A stretch of DNA of 64,000 nucleotides from MGBC114844 sp910585855 (GCA_965646165.1 CBFFYP010000006.1:22028-86027), one strand, 5' to 3'. Shown: positions 27,506-36,500, counted from the first letter of the stretch. Notes: generated by a model from the letters alone, not told the origin. Numbers and translations are program-made.

Positions 27506-27658
27506 TTAATCTCCTCCCGGACCATCCTTTCTTGGACGTGTTGATTCTGGAAGGGGCTCTACGGTTTCCGTTTTATTTTGCAAATCGATTTCTGGAATAT
27601 TTCCGTCATCATAAATATTTCTTGCTTTTTCTTGTTCTGAAATATTTTTATCTGTCAT
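27506..27658 (-). CDS. Small hydrophilic protein of unknown function (50 residues)
   Basis: This short frame encodes a charged, Pro/Asp/Glu-rich product starting MTDKNISEQEKARNIYDDGN and ending RPRKDGPGGD. No domain was recognised and no membrane segment is present. An AAAGGATGG ribosome-like site lies 9 bases before ATG 27658. An upstream extension to 27775 exists but its composition is unlike protein and it overlaps the cupin gene. It sits directly downstream of the cupin gene on the same strand. Expression is not certain. Confidence 0.5.
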   Translation of the reverse strand: MTDKNISEQEKARNIYDDGNIPEIDLQNKTETVEPLPESTRPRKDGPGGD

Positions 27659-27705
27659 ATTCTTACACCATCCTTTCAAATATAGGATGTGAAAATAAAA
27701 TATTT

Positions 27706-28035
27706 TTATTCTGTTTTTAGAAAATCTTTTCGCATAGGGGAGAAGACATCTACTAATTTGCCAGCCTCTAGACAAGTTACACCGTGTGTTATATCAGACG
27801 GCATATAAACACTGTCCCCTTTGTTGACAATCTTTGTTTCATCTCCTATGGTAAAGGAAAAACTTCCTTCAGCAATATAAGTGATTTGGAGATGTGTATG
27901 AGAATGGAAATTGCCTTTTGCCCCTTTTTCAAAGGTAATTTCACACATCATCAATTCTTCAGAATAACATAAAATTTTTCTTGTTACTCCGGGTTCACAT
28001 GGGGTTTCCTGAATTTCTTGATTATAAACAAACAT
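27706..28035 (-). CDS. Small cupin domain protein
   Basis: This 109-residue single cupin has motif 1 in FHSHTHLQITYIAEGSFSF, providing His ligands and a Glu, and motif 2 near GDSVYMPSDITHGVTC, providing a further His. These are metal ligands of the RmlC-like cupin fold. Proteins of this size act as isomerases or sensors of small sugar acids (KdgF-like), or have no known activity. A TAAGGAGGTATAT ribosome site precedes ATG 28035. The divergent gene is a DUF3592 protein on the + strand. The substrate is unknown. Confidence 0.85.
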   Translation of the reverse strand: MFVYNQEIQETPCEPGVTRKILCYSEELMMCEITFEKGAKGNFHSHTHLQITYIAEGSFSFTIGDETKIVNKGDSVYMPSDITHGVTCLEAGKLVDVFSPMRKDFLKTE

Positions 28036-28193
28036 ATAATATACCTCCTTATTTTTTTATTATATTATAATTTTTTTCACCAACCTCTGCAAGCTGTTTC
28101 TGTCCAACAAATTTTTGAAGTATGGCTATATTTTTTCAATGGGATGACGTATACTGGAGTCAGTATAAAATATCATTTGGAGGTGATATAAAT

Positions 28194-28733
28194 ATGAGTA
28201 CAGAAACATCTTCACAGGATTTTGCAATCAAAAGATGGTGTTTTTTTGTGGTTTTCTGGCCTTTGTTATGTTTTGTTTTTGCTGGAATTATAGTATGTCA
28301 ATCTGGGCTGGAAATTGAGAAGCGTGTGGCTGGAGCAGGGTTTGCAGTAATTCCGTTAATTTTCTTTGCTGTAGGGATGAGTATACGCCGCCGTCTGCTG
28401 AAAGAACGCAGATATGCCACTGCATTTACTATGGCAACTGTTGTTTCTATAAAGCATAGTCCTATGATGTCAGGAGGAAATAAAAGTGCGTATTTCCCCA
28501 TATATGAATTTCAAATTGAGGAAAAGAAATATCATGTTAAATCTCCAAGCGGATATAGCAGCAGTTGTGTAAGTAAAGGCCAACAGGTGGAGTTATATTA
28601 TAATCCGAAAGATCCCTTATTGTTTTATGTTCCCATTATGCAAAAACGTGATAATCGTTGGGCAGTGCTTTTATGCGGAATAGGTATTGTATACCCAATA
28701 GTTGGTCTGGTACATATTTTATCTTTGTTGTAA
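28194..28733 (+). CDS. DUF3592 family membrane protein
   Basis: This 179-residue protein has two N-terminal membrane helices (CFFVVFWPLLCFVFAGIIV and a second near residues 49-66). A beta-rich middle with FPIYEFQIEEKKYHVKSPSG and VELYYNPKDPLLFYV follows, then a last helix at the C terminus. The Y-x-N-P-x-[DN]P pattern is the signature of DUF3592. The function is unknown. ATG 28194 follows TTTGGAGGTGATATAA and is preferred over an in-frame start 24 codons upstream. Confidence 0.8.
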   Translation: MSTETSSQDFAIKRWCFFVVFWPLLCFVFAGIIVCQSGLEIEKRVAGAGFAVIPLIFFAVGMSIRRRLLKERRYATAFTMATVVSIKHSPMMSGGNKSAYFPIYEFQIEEKKYHVKSPSGYSSSCVSKGQQVELYYNPKDPLLFYVPIMQKRDNRWAVLLCGIGIVYPIVGLVHILSLL

Positions 28734-28875
28734 GAAAACCAAAACAATAACAATCAGCAAAAAAACGGTATAACATAATAATTTTATTAAAATATATAAG
28801 GAAAATACATTAAAATTAATCTATGATAGAGAGTAAGAGGACAAAATATAAATTTGATAGAAAAAGAAGAATAAA

Positions 28876-31251
28876 ATGGAAATTATTTTTGATAAGTTGT
28901 ACCGATATGATAGAACCGTTCTTAGCTATATTGCAATTCCAGTAAAAGAGGGAGAACTTTATAGTTTAGAAAATGTACAGATTCTTCAGAAAGGCAATGC
29001 TGTTCCGATTCAAAAGAAAGTAACCAGTCGTTATGCAGATGGATCGATTCGGTATATGCTGCTCCGATTTTTAGCAGATTTGCCGGGGAATAAACGGGAA
29101 ATTTTAACTTGTGATTTTCATTCTGAAAAAAAGCCAAGACAGACAGAGTTAAGTTGTCAGTCTGCAACGGATGGTTTTTTGATTCGAAATCGTTTTTTAA
29201 CAGTTGTGCTTTTACATCAAACAGAACATTTATTTTCTTCTGTTCAGACAGCAGATAAGGTCTATCAAGCAGAACAGTTTTTTGGTCCTTATTTAAAAGA
29301 CGAAAAGAATAGGGAATATCATATGTTGTTTGAAGATTGGGTAGTAAAAGAGCAAGGAGATCTTTATATTCGAATTGGATGCAGAGGGACAGCCGTTTGC
29401 AAAGAGGTTCAAAAAGATATAGATCCGATTACTTTTGAATGTAATTTGGATTTTTATGCCGAAAGTCAGGATATTGAGGTTGCTTTTCGGCTTATCAATT
29501 CAACGGAGGAGTTGCTTTCTATTCGGTCTTTTGGATTTGCTTTACTTTCTAAGGCAGGGGGAGGAGAATGTTTGGACTGGACACTTTCTTCTGGAAAAGA
29601 GGCGGAAGTGGATTCGACTGGGTGCGGGGATCGCAGAGAAAGTTTTTATCAAGAAGGGATTTTTGAAACAACCGGAATAAAAGAACTTCCTTCGATTGAA
29701 AAGCAGATTGGGGTGGATACGGTTCGTACTTGTGTAGGACGTTCTAATTATAAGACAAAATTTTTGATTGGACAAGACGGACGAGCAGTAGATTTTACGA
29801 TAGATGCAAATAGTCTGATTCAAGAAGCCAATGAACATTATGCAGAGGTATTTTATGGTACTTTTTTTGCAGATCGAACGGAAGCGGATGGAGGAGTTAG
29901 TGCAACGATTTATCAGGCACAGCAAAATTTTCCAAAGGCGGTAAAAGCAGATCAGAATGGGATTTTTTTAATGCTTGTTCCAGAAGGAGAAGGCATCGAT
30001 CCTATAGAAATGGAAAGCGGAATGTCAAGAGAGCAGAAGTTTTTGCTGCATTTTCATTCGGCAGAGGAAAGTTTAACAGAAATTGATCATCAGAGTTTGA
30101 TGTATCAAATGAAAGATCGTCCGTTTATTCGACCAGAAGTATTTCAGGATGCTAAAGTAATGCCGGATATTTTTTTAGATCCAAGTGAGCAAAAGGCAGA
30201 GGTGGAAATTGCATTGATTGGAAGATGTGACGGACACGGCAGAAGTTATGGTATGATGTGCTGGGGAGATACACCAGATATGAATTATACTACACAGGGG
30301 CGTGGAAAAGGCATGCTGGTCTGGGGAAATAATGAATATGATTTTCCTCATGCCTGTGCGATGCAGTATGCCCGAACTGGGGAACGCCGTTTTATGGATT
30401 ATATGCTGACAGCGGCACAGCACTGGATGGATGTGGATATATGCCATTACAGTAAAAATCCGCTTTTGCTTGGCGGTCAGTGGGAACATACCAGACGGCA
30501 TGTAAAAGACGGGGTGATGGTTTGTTCCCATGAATGGGTGGAAGGGCTTTTGGATTACTATCATTTTACCGGGGATGAAAGAGGATTTCAAACAGCAGTC
30601 GGGATTGGGGAAAATGTGCTTGCTCTGTTGGAAACGCCGATGTATCAGACTGCAGGGGAAAGCAATGCACGGGAAACCGGATGGGCGCTTCGTACACTGA
30701 CTGCGCTTTATATAGAAACACAGGATAAAAAATGGCTGGAAAAATGTGAATGGATTGTACGGCAGTTTATGGTTTGGAAAGAGGAATACGGTGAGTGGCT
30801 TGCTCCTTATACGGATAATACACTGATACGGGTGGGATTTATGATATCGGTAGCGATTGGCAGTTTAATGCGGTATTACCGAATTGCTCCGTCAGAAGAG
30901 TTAAAACAGCTTTTGTTAGATGCAGTAGATGACTTAGTGGAGCATGCGATGCTGCCATGCGGTTTATTTTATTATAAAGAACTGCCTAGTTTAAATCGGC
31001 TTGGAACAAATACGCTGCTTTTGGAAGCTTTGACGATTGCCTATGAATTAAGTGGGGATACTGCTTATTTGCGCTATGGAAAACTGACATTTGAACGTGC
31101 AGTTCGGGAAGCTGTTCCAAGTACAGGAGGGGCAAAACGACATGTGGAAGATGCGGTATTGACCAATGGTGCGGCAACGAAAAATTTTGCACAGAGTTTT
31201 CTGCCGCTTACGTTATATTATACTGCTTTGGTAAAAGAAAAAATGATTTAA
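28876..31251 (+). CDS. YetA/exo-rhamnogalacturonan-lyase-like protein
   Basis: This 791-residue cytosolic protein has no signal peptide. It begins with a beta-rich region (IAIPVKEGELYSLENVQI, SRYADGSIRYMLLRFLAD) matching the N-terminal barrel seen in PcRGLX/YetA-like proteins. A middle beta domain follows, then a C-terminal helical toroid from about residue 470, with HACAMQYARTGERRFMDYML, WVEGLLDYYHFTGDERGFQT and RETGWALRTLTALYIETQ. This fold points to breakdown of pectic or other acidic oligosaccharides. Catalytic residues were not assigned. No sugar transporter lies next to it, which is unusual for such enzymes. Confidence 0.6.
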   Translation: MEIIFDKLYRYDRTVLSYIAIPVKEGELYSLENVQILQKGNAVPIQKKVTSRYADGSIRYMLLRFLADLPGNKREILTCDFHSEKKPRQTELSCQSATDGFLIRNRFLTVVLLHQTEHLFSSVQTADKVYQAEQFFGPYLKDEKNREYHMLFEDWVVKEQGDLYIRIGCRGTAVCKEVQKDIDPITFECNLDFYAESQDIEVAFRLINSTEELLSIRSFGFALLSKAGGGECLDWTLSSGKEAEVDSTGCGDRRESFYQEGIFETTGIKELPSIEKQIGVDTVRTCVGRSNYKTKFLIGQDGRAVDFTIDANSLIQEANEHYAEVFYGTFFADRTEADGGVSATIYQAQQNFPKAVKADQNGIFLMLVPEGEGIDPIEMESGMSREQKFLLHFHSAEESLTEIDHQSLMYQMKDRPFIRPEVFQDAKVMPDIFLDPSEQKAEVEIALIGRCDGHGRSYGMMCWGDTPDMNYTTQGRGKGMLVWGNNEYDFPHACAMQYARTGERRFMDYMLTAAQHWMDVDICHYSKNPLLLGGQWEHTRRHVKDGVMVCSHEWVEGLLDYYHFTGDERGFQTAVGIGENVLALLETPMYQTAGESNARETGWALRTLTALYIETQDKKWLEKCEWIVRQFMVWKEEYGEWLAPYTDNTLIRVGFMISVAIGSLMRYYRIAPSEELKQLLLDAVDDLVEHAMLPCGLFYYKELPSLNRLGTNTLLLEALTIAYELSGDTAYLRYGKLTFERAVREAVPSTGGAKRHVEDAVLTNGAATKNFAQSFLPLTLYYTALVKEKMI

Positions 31252-31364
31252 ATAAAGGGCAAGGGGGTTTGGAAATTAGAATCAGGTCTAGGATCACAGC
31301 TTGATGCATATATTATAAGGAAAAAAGTATAGAAAATAGATAAAGTCAGACAGGGAGGGATTTT

Positions 31365-32846
31365 GTGGATTCGTTTGATTTATATCAGGATATTAGTACC
31401 CGTACAGGCGGGGAAATCTACATAGGTGTGGTCGGACCGGTTCGAACGGGAAAGTCTACTTTTATTAAGCGTTTTATGGATCTCTTAGTGCTTCCGGCGA
31501 TGGAAGATGAATATGTAAAAAATCAGACAAGAGATGAACTTCCTCAGAGTGCAGCGGGGAAGATGATTATGACAACCGAGCCGAAATTTATTCCAAAAGA
31601 GGCGGCTAAGGTGAAACTTTCAGATGATATTGAAGTTAAGATGAGGCTGATTGACTGTGTAGGGTTTATGGTGGACGGGGCACAGGGGCATGTGGAAAAC
31701 CAGTCGGAACGAATGGTGAAAACGCCTTGGTTTGACTATGAAATTCCTTTTAGTCAGGCAGCGGAAATTGGTACAGAAAAGGTAATTAATGACCATGCTA
31801 CAATAGGAATGGTTATCACAGCGGATGGATCATTTGGAGATATTCCAAAGGAAAATTATCGTCCGGCTTTAGAAAAAACGGTCAGTGAATTAAAACAGCT
31901 TGGGAAGCCTTTTGTTATTATATTAAATTCCAATCGTCCGTATTCGCAGGAAACCGGAGATTTGGCAAGAGAGATGGAAAAAGAGTATCAGTCTACTGTA
32001 ATTCCCTTAAATTGTGAACAGTTAAAATTGGAGGATATTCGAAGGATACTGGAATTGATTTTAATGGAATTTCCGATTACGGAACTTGGACTTTCGATTC
32101 CGAAATGGGCGGAGATGCTTCCTGTGACTCATCCGTTAAAGCAGGCACTTCTGCAGGTAATGAAGAAGCTTTTACAGGGAATTTCTTATATGAAAGATGT
32201 GACAAAGGCAGTTTTTTCTTCTCTTTCTGACAGCGAATATATTACTGATGTACGATTAGAATCGATGGATATGGCGGATGGAAGTATTCGTCTGATAGTG
32301 AGTACTTCGGATTCTTATTATTATGAGCTTTTAACGGATTTAAGCGGAACAGAAATTCGGGGGGAATATCAATTAGTACATACTTTAAAGGAATTGTCAG
32401 AGAAAAAAAGGGAATATGAAAAGGTAGCAGGAGCAATGGAATCTGTACGGCGATCTGGATATGGAGTGGTAGCACCTTCCAAAGAGGAAATTGTGCTGGA
32501 AGAGCCGCAGGTGATTCGACATGGAAATAAATTTGGGGTAAAAATGAATGCGGAATGTCCTTCTATTCATATGATTAAGGCAAATATTCATACGGAGATT
32601 GCACCGATTGTTGGAAGTGAAGAACAGGCAAATGATCTGATTCGATTTATTCGGGAAAGCGCAGATATGCGGGATGGTGGAATTTGGGATGCCAATATTT
32701 TTGGAAAGTCGATTGAGGAAATTGTGGACGATGGGATACGGGCGAAGATACATGTGATTACGGAGGAAAGTCAGATTAAATTGCAGGAGAGTATGCAGAA
32801 GATTATTAATGACAGCCGGGGTGGACTTATTTGTATTATTATTTGA
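31365..32846 (+). CDS. spoIVA: Stage IV sporulation protein A, spore coat ATPase
   Basis: SpoIVA polymerises with ATP hydrolysis on the forespore surface to make the platform for the spore coat. The 493-residue length is standard. The N-terminal Walker A is GPVRTGKS (residues 24-31), preceded by TRTGGEIYIG. The C terminus ends GGLICIII, typical of the family and needed for membrane targeting. A GTG start follows CAGGGAGGGATTTT. A GCATATAT/GTATAGAA pair upstream (31306-31333) could be a sporulation sigma-E promoter, though this is weak. It is transcribed alone; a family B element follows. Identification is secure and shows the organism forms endospores. Confidence 0.97.
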   Translation: MDSFDLYQDISTRTGGEIYIGVVGPVRTGKSTFIKRFMDLLVLPAMEDEYVKNQTRDELPQSAAGKMIMTTEPKFIPKEAAKVKLSDDIEVKMRLIDCVGFMVDGAQGHVENQSERMVKTPWFDYEIPFSQAAEIGTEKVINDHATIGMVITADGSFGDIPKENYRPALEKTVSELKQLGKPFVIILNSNRPYSQETGDLAREMEKEYQSTVIPLNCEQLKLEDIRRILELILMEFPITELGLSIPKWAEMLPVTHPLKQALLQVMKKLLQGISYMKDVTKAVFSSLSDSEYITDVRLESMDMADGSIRLIVSTSDSYYYELLTDLSGTEIRGEYQLVHTLKELSEKKREYEKVAGAMESVRRSGYGVVAPSKEEIVLEEPQVIRHGNKFGVKMNAECPSIHMIKANIHTEIAPIVGSEEQANDLIRFIRESADMRDGGIWDANIFGKSIEEIVDDGIRAKIHVITEESQIKLQESMQKIINDSRGGLICIII

Positions 32847-32872
32847 GGTGGATGTGGGACATAAGACATTGG

Positions 32873-33030
32873 ATGCCGGACGCTGAAATTCAAAGAGAGG
32901 TCTGCTTCGGGTTCGCTTGCGCTTAGCATTTCCTCGTAGCGGGCACTAAGGCATGAAAATACTATGCCTAAGTGCCGACGGGAAATGATAACCCTTCGCA
33001 GACCTCTCTTTGAATTCCGGCTGTGTATAC
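32873..33030 (+). repeat. Family B palindromic element, copy B1
   Basis: The arms 32887-32905 and 32998-33016 are perfect 19-base reverse complements. They are flanked by GGACGCTGA outside on the left and CCGGCTGTGTA on the right. The 92-base core contains CGCTTGCGCTTAGCATTTCC, TCGTAGCGG, a hairpin AAGGCAT...ATGCCTAAG and GTGCCGACGGGAAATGAT. The core is nearly identical to B2 (49351-49503) but the arms are not. It lies after spoIVA and may act as a transcript end or structured RNA. Confidence 0.8.
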
Positions 33031-33182
33031 CAAGAGAGGCGTGAATGATTTTTATGCATCTTAGTATCTGTGTACTAAGATGTATTTTTTTATGTATGGA
33101 AAAACTTAGGAAAAAATGCAAAATAGGTTGTTTTCTAGCTAGAATTTATATATAATATAAGTGGAAGTGAGGTGTATATAAA

Positions 33183-33425
33183 ATGACAATAGATACAAAC
33201 ACAATGATTTCAATTACAGAAGCAAATCAAATTTTTCAAAAAGTAACCCAAGTAGTTGACGAACATGGAACGGCGGTTATTCTGAAAAATAATGTGCCCA
33301 GATATTTGGTCATTGATTTCAGTAAAGCGGAAAAAGAAAAAATTGCCAGTAATGAAGATGTCTTTGCAATATCTGAACGGTTAATAAAACAAAATATGGA
33401 AGCATATGAGGCTCTTGCAAAATGA
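33183..33425 (+). CDS. Phd/YefM family antitoxin
   Basis: This 80-residue protein has SITEANQIFQKVTQVVDEHG, an ILKNNVPRYLVID segment typical of the Phd/YefM DNA-binding N-terminal domain, and a charged C-terminal tail that would wrap the toxin. It normally neutralises a Doc-type toxin and represses the operon. A GGAAGTGAGGTG ribosome site precedes the ATG. The downstream doc gene overlaps its stop by ATGA but is broken, so the antitoxin is now an orphan in this place. Confidence 0.85.
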   Translation: MTIDTNTMISITEANQIFQKVTQVVDEHGTAVILKNNVPRYLVIDFSKAEKEKIASNEDVFAISERLIKQNMEAYEALAK

Positions 33426-33598
33426 TTATTTTAAGCAAAGAGCAGGTGCTAAAACTTCATGTAAGTTTAATAAAAGCCACCAGAGGAAGTGCTGGTATTC
33501 TTGTGCTGGCATCGGTGATATTGGTGAAAAGGAAGTCTTACAATGGATTATTGAACATTAACAATAAGTTTTCGGCGTTTGAGAGCGAAACATACTAA
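33422..33598 (+). pseudogene. Decayed Doc (Fic-fold) toxin gene
   Basis: The gene starts in the antitoxin stop (ATGA) and its first 26 residues, MIILSKEQVLKLHVSLIKAT onward, are Doc-like up to GSAGI. It then jumps, in another frame, to GIGDIGEKEVLQWIIEH and a stop at 33559-33561, which is the C-terminal end of Doc. The central region with the Fic motif (HPFxDGNKR type) is missing. The junction lies between short direct repeats GTGCTGGTAT (33489-33498) and GTGCTGGCAT (33503-33512), consistent with deletion by slippage. Read straight through, a 58-residue nonsense product ends at 33598. The toxin is inactive. Confidence 0.8.
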
Positions 33599-33615
33599 CT
33601 GCACAAATTGTATTT

Positions 33616-33849
33616 ATGCAATTTACCAGAAGAAATTTGGAATTTGTGGAGGAAAGTATATGGTTTGAGTTAAAAGATGGACGTAAAGCATTATTGCGTA
33701 GTCCTAAAGAAGATAAGTTAATTCCTTCTATCACAGTTACGATTTATTTTGGAGCAGATGAATGGGATGAACCATTAAGTTTGTTTGATATGATGGTTTT
33801 CCCTTGTTTTTGTCCTTATGGGCAATTTACAAGGGAAAGTTATTTCTGA
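33616..33849 (+). pseudogene. Fragment of an Rpn-type (PD-(D/E)XK) transposase/nuclease
   Basis: The 77-residue frame contains SPKEDKLIPSITVTIYFG followed by ADEWDEPLSLFDMM, matching the middle of Clostridia Rpn family proteins. Both the nuclease core with its active site and the C-terminal tail are missing, and the last 16 residues are unlike the family. It is a relic beside the broken toxin pair. A different part of the same family remains at 24610-24730. Confidence 0.65.
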
Positions 33850-33886
33850 ATAGCTCTTAAGTATAAATTTAGATATTTTTTATATT

Positions 33887-35572
33887 TTAAATTTCTTTCC
33901 AATTCCCGGTTTTTAGAAATAAATCAACTCGTAAAAGGGCATTATTGACAATTTTTTTGTCGTATCCAATTTGTTGAATCAAACGAATTGCGTTTCTGCT
34001 TGTAGATGTTCCTTTTTTTAATTTATAGTCAAATAAAATATCTTCTTTTTGTATTTGTTCACTAAAATAATAGTTTTCGTATTCGCTATCTAATAGTTTT
34101 GTTAATTCAACATCATGAGTTGCGGCAAAACACAGTACCTGCTGTTTAGAAAGATTTTTTAAAATTTCTGTAGAAGCGGCGATTCGTTCTACTGTATTTG
34201 TTCCCCGCAGGACTTCATCAATAAAACAAAGAACGGGAATCCGATCCTTTTTGGCATCTAAAATTCGTTTTAAAGATTTGATTTCTGCCATATAGTAGCT
34301 GTCGTGATCGGATAAATTATCCCTTATTGCCATAGAAGAGTAGATTTGGTAAAAAGGGGCTTGATATTTGGCAGCGGGTACGGTATTTATTGTTTGTGCA
34401 AGAATGGCAGCTATAGCAGCCATTTTTAAAAAAGTAGATTTTCCTGAAGCATTTGAGCCGGTCAGTAAGACAGACTTTTTTACCGAAATAGAATTGTCTA
34501 CCGGCTTTTTTATGCAGGGATGGTATCCTTTTGTTAATGTAAAAGAAAGCATATTTGATTTTTCTTTTAATAAAAACTGGGGCTGGCAATAGTTTGGCAG
34601 GGCTTTTCGATAGGAGGCAGCAGCAATCATACTTTCTAGAAAACCAAATTGTTCAATACAAAGAGTAATGTCACTTTTATAAGTTTCAAATTGAGCAGCG
34701 ATTTTTCCAAATAGAATCAGATCGATATGTGTAAGCATACGGATATAATCAAGTAAAATATCAATTGGAGAGCCCGATGTACCGCTGCCAAGCAATACAG
34801 AAGACAGTCTTTTAAATAAAACTAATTTTTCCTGTGCATGTATCATTGGATCGAGATAAGGTTTTAGTTCTGCAGCACGAAATTCTTTTAACTGGTCTAT
34901 TGCTTTTAAAAGATAAACAGTTTGTGTAAAAAACGCAATATAGTTAGCAGCTTTTGCCTTTTCTTTATAATAAAAAGATATACCATATATTAAAGCAAAA
35001 ATAAATGCAAAAATACCCCAAACAGGATAAAAAAATAAAAGAAAAATACTTCCTATTAAGAAAAAAGCACTTATAAGATGCTTGACTATATTAAGTTTAG
35101 GTAATTCTTTTGTATAATAAAGGAAATCAGAAAAAGTTTCTTTTTTTTGTTTTCCTATTTGTTTGGCAAGAATTTGAAAAGAAAGGCGTTCCTTTTCATG
35201 TTCTGTAAAAAAAGTAATCAGATGTTCTCTTTCCTGCAATATTTTTAAATCTGTAATAGGAATATGAAGTAAATTGTATAAATATTCTTCTCCTATAGAG
35301 GATTGAGTTTGATTCATTTGACGAAAAATAGAGTCCATATCTAAATCATTCCAAGTAATATCATCGATAATAGCAGAATAGGATGTTTGATAATTATGGA
35401 TACGCTGCTGAAAGGCAAAGTGATCAAATTCCTTTTCAGAAAAATTTCCCCATTCTTTTTTTAACTGCTGTTTTAGTTCGTTGCGGTTTTTTCTTTGAAA
35501 ATAAAGAAATTGTAAAACGATAAACAGATAAATACCCAGAGCTAATCCGATAAGTTGTATTTCAAAGTTCAT
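33887..35572 (-). CDS. Membrane-associated MutS-like ATPase
   Basis: This 561-residue protein has an N-terminal membrane helix (GLALGIYLFIVLQFLYF), a helical core with a hydrophobic pair near residues 165-205 (HLISAFFLIGSIFLLFFYPV), and a C-terminal MutS ATPase domain. The Walker A is LLTGSNASGKSTFLKMAA, the Walker B VLCFIDEVLRGTNT, and FAATHDVELTKLL the later His motif. It lacks the mismatch-binding domains of MutS, so it belongs to the small MutS-related family with no proven role in mismatch repair. A true mutS lies at 59740. It is alone on the minus strand. Ribosome site AAGGAATC precedes the ATG. Confidence 0.82.
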   Translation of the reverse strand: MNFEIQLIGLALGIYLFIVLQFLYFQRKNRNELKQQLKKEWGNFSEKEFDHFAFQQRIHNYQTSYSAIIDDITWNDLDMDSIFRQMNQTQSSIGEEYLYNLLHIPITDLKILQEREHLITFFTEHEKERLSFQILAKQIGKQKKETFSDFLYYTKELPKLNIVKHLISAFFLIGSIFLLFFYPVWGIFAFIFALIYGISFYYKEKAKAANYIAFFTQTVYLLKAIDQLKEFRAAELKPYLDPMIHAQEKLVLFKRLSSVLLGSGTSGSPIDILLDYIRMLTHIDLILFGKIAAQFETYKSDITLCIEQFGFLESMIAAASYRKALPNYCQPQFLLKEKSNMLSFTLTKGYHPCIKKPVDNSISVKKSVLLTGSNASGKSTFLKMAAIAAILAQTINTVPAAKYQAPFYQIYSSMAIRDNLSDHDSYYMAEIKSLKRILDAKKDRIPVLCFIDEVLRGTNTVERIAASTEILKNLSKQQVLCFAATHDVELTKLLDSEYENYYFSEQIQKEDILFDYKLKKGTSTSRNAIRLIQQIGYDKKIVNNALLRVDLFLKTGNWKEI

Positions 35573-35738
35573 TTTAAAGATTCCTTTCTTTTTTTGTTTT
35601 TATATTTTTTCATCATAAAGGAAAAACCAAAAGAAAGCAAGAGGAAACTCGCTGGCAGCGTATGATTTTTTTTATTTTGTAGGTTTATTAGGATCATAGA
35701 AGACGGCAAGAAGTCTTTTGGAATGGGAGAACGCCAGA

Positions 35739-36085
35739 GGACGCCAGATTCGAAAACGGTGGGTAGCCTGCTGTTCCGGTTTCCAAAAAGCAAGAAGTTC
35801 TAAGACTTCTGCCTTTTTTCCTTCCCCAACCAGACAGACCGCGGGCGCAATTTCTCCCTCATGACACCAATGTAATTGGTGTAAGGAAGGAATTTACAGC
35901 CGTAAAACAGTTTTCTTATCATCCGGGCTAACCGCCCCTTTTTTTCACACCCCTGCATGGAAAGCAGGATCGTGAAAAAAAATCTAGCAGTTTTCGAGCA
36001 GGAAAGTCCAGAACTTCTAACTTTTTATCCAAAGTACTGCCGGCTACCCACGTTTCGAATCTGGCTGTTTCTGATCCCGGAACAG
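35739..36085 (+). repeat. Family A palindromic element, copy A3
   Basis: GGACGCCAGA starts the element. Arms 35743-35771 and 36039-36065 pair almost fully (a two-base gap). Compared with A6, the arm differs at TTC/TAC and GTAG/GCAG, and both changes are matched on the other arm, showing compensation. The core has CTGCTGTTCCGG, the inner stem GAAGTTCTAAGACTTCTGCC, GGGCTAACCGCCCC and the CCTGCATGGAAAGCAGG hairpin. It pairs with the convergent A4. Confidence 0.8.
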
Positions 36086-36164
36086 AAAAAGAATGTAATG
36101 TCGCTAAACTTGCGAATACTTATCCTGTAATAATGTATAAAAATATAACTTCTACCGCTATTCA

Positions 36165-36500
36165 CGAACAGTCGACAGGCGGTTTGTTCCTGCCCTTTGC
36201 GTGCGATTCGGAGAACGGTTAAAATGTCTGGGCTTCTGTGGAAACACCTAGAATTTTTTGCATATCCTGCTTCCATGCAGGGTATGCAAAAAAAGGGGCG
36301 TGTTTAGCCCGAAGGATAGGGAAGAGGATGTTTTATGGTTGGTAAAATCCTTCCTTACATCTGTTTCGTTTTGATTGTGGTGAGGGCGAATTGCGCCCCG
36401 GTTCGTCCGGTTGGATGAACCGAAATCAGAAACCGTAGACTTTCTTACCGTTTGGAGCGGAGCAGGCAAAGGGCAGGAACAAACCGCCTCTTGCGTCCGG
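36165..36500 (-). repeat. Family A palindromic element, copy A4 (reverse orientation)
   Basis: Arms 36177-36200 and 36466-36489 are perfect 24-base reverse complements. Their sequence is unlike other copies except A7. The core contains ATATCCTGCTTCCATGCAGG-like hairpin sequence, AAAGGGGCGTGTTTAGCCCG, and GGGCGAATTGCGCCCCGG with GTCCGGTTGGATGAAC. The element ends with the complement of the family start (TGCGTCC). The A3-A4 pair has the same spacer as A6-A7. Confidence 0.8.
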
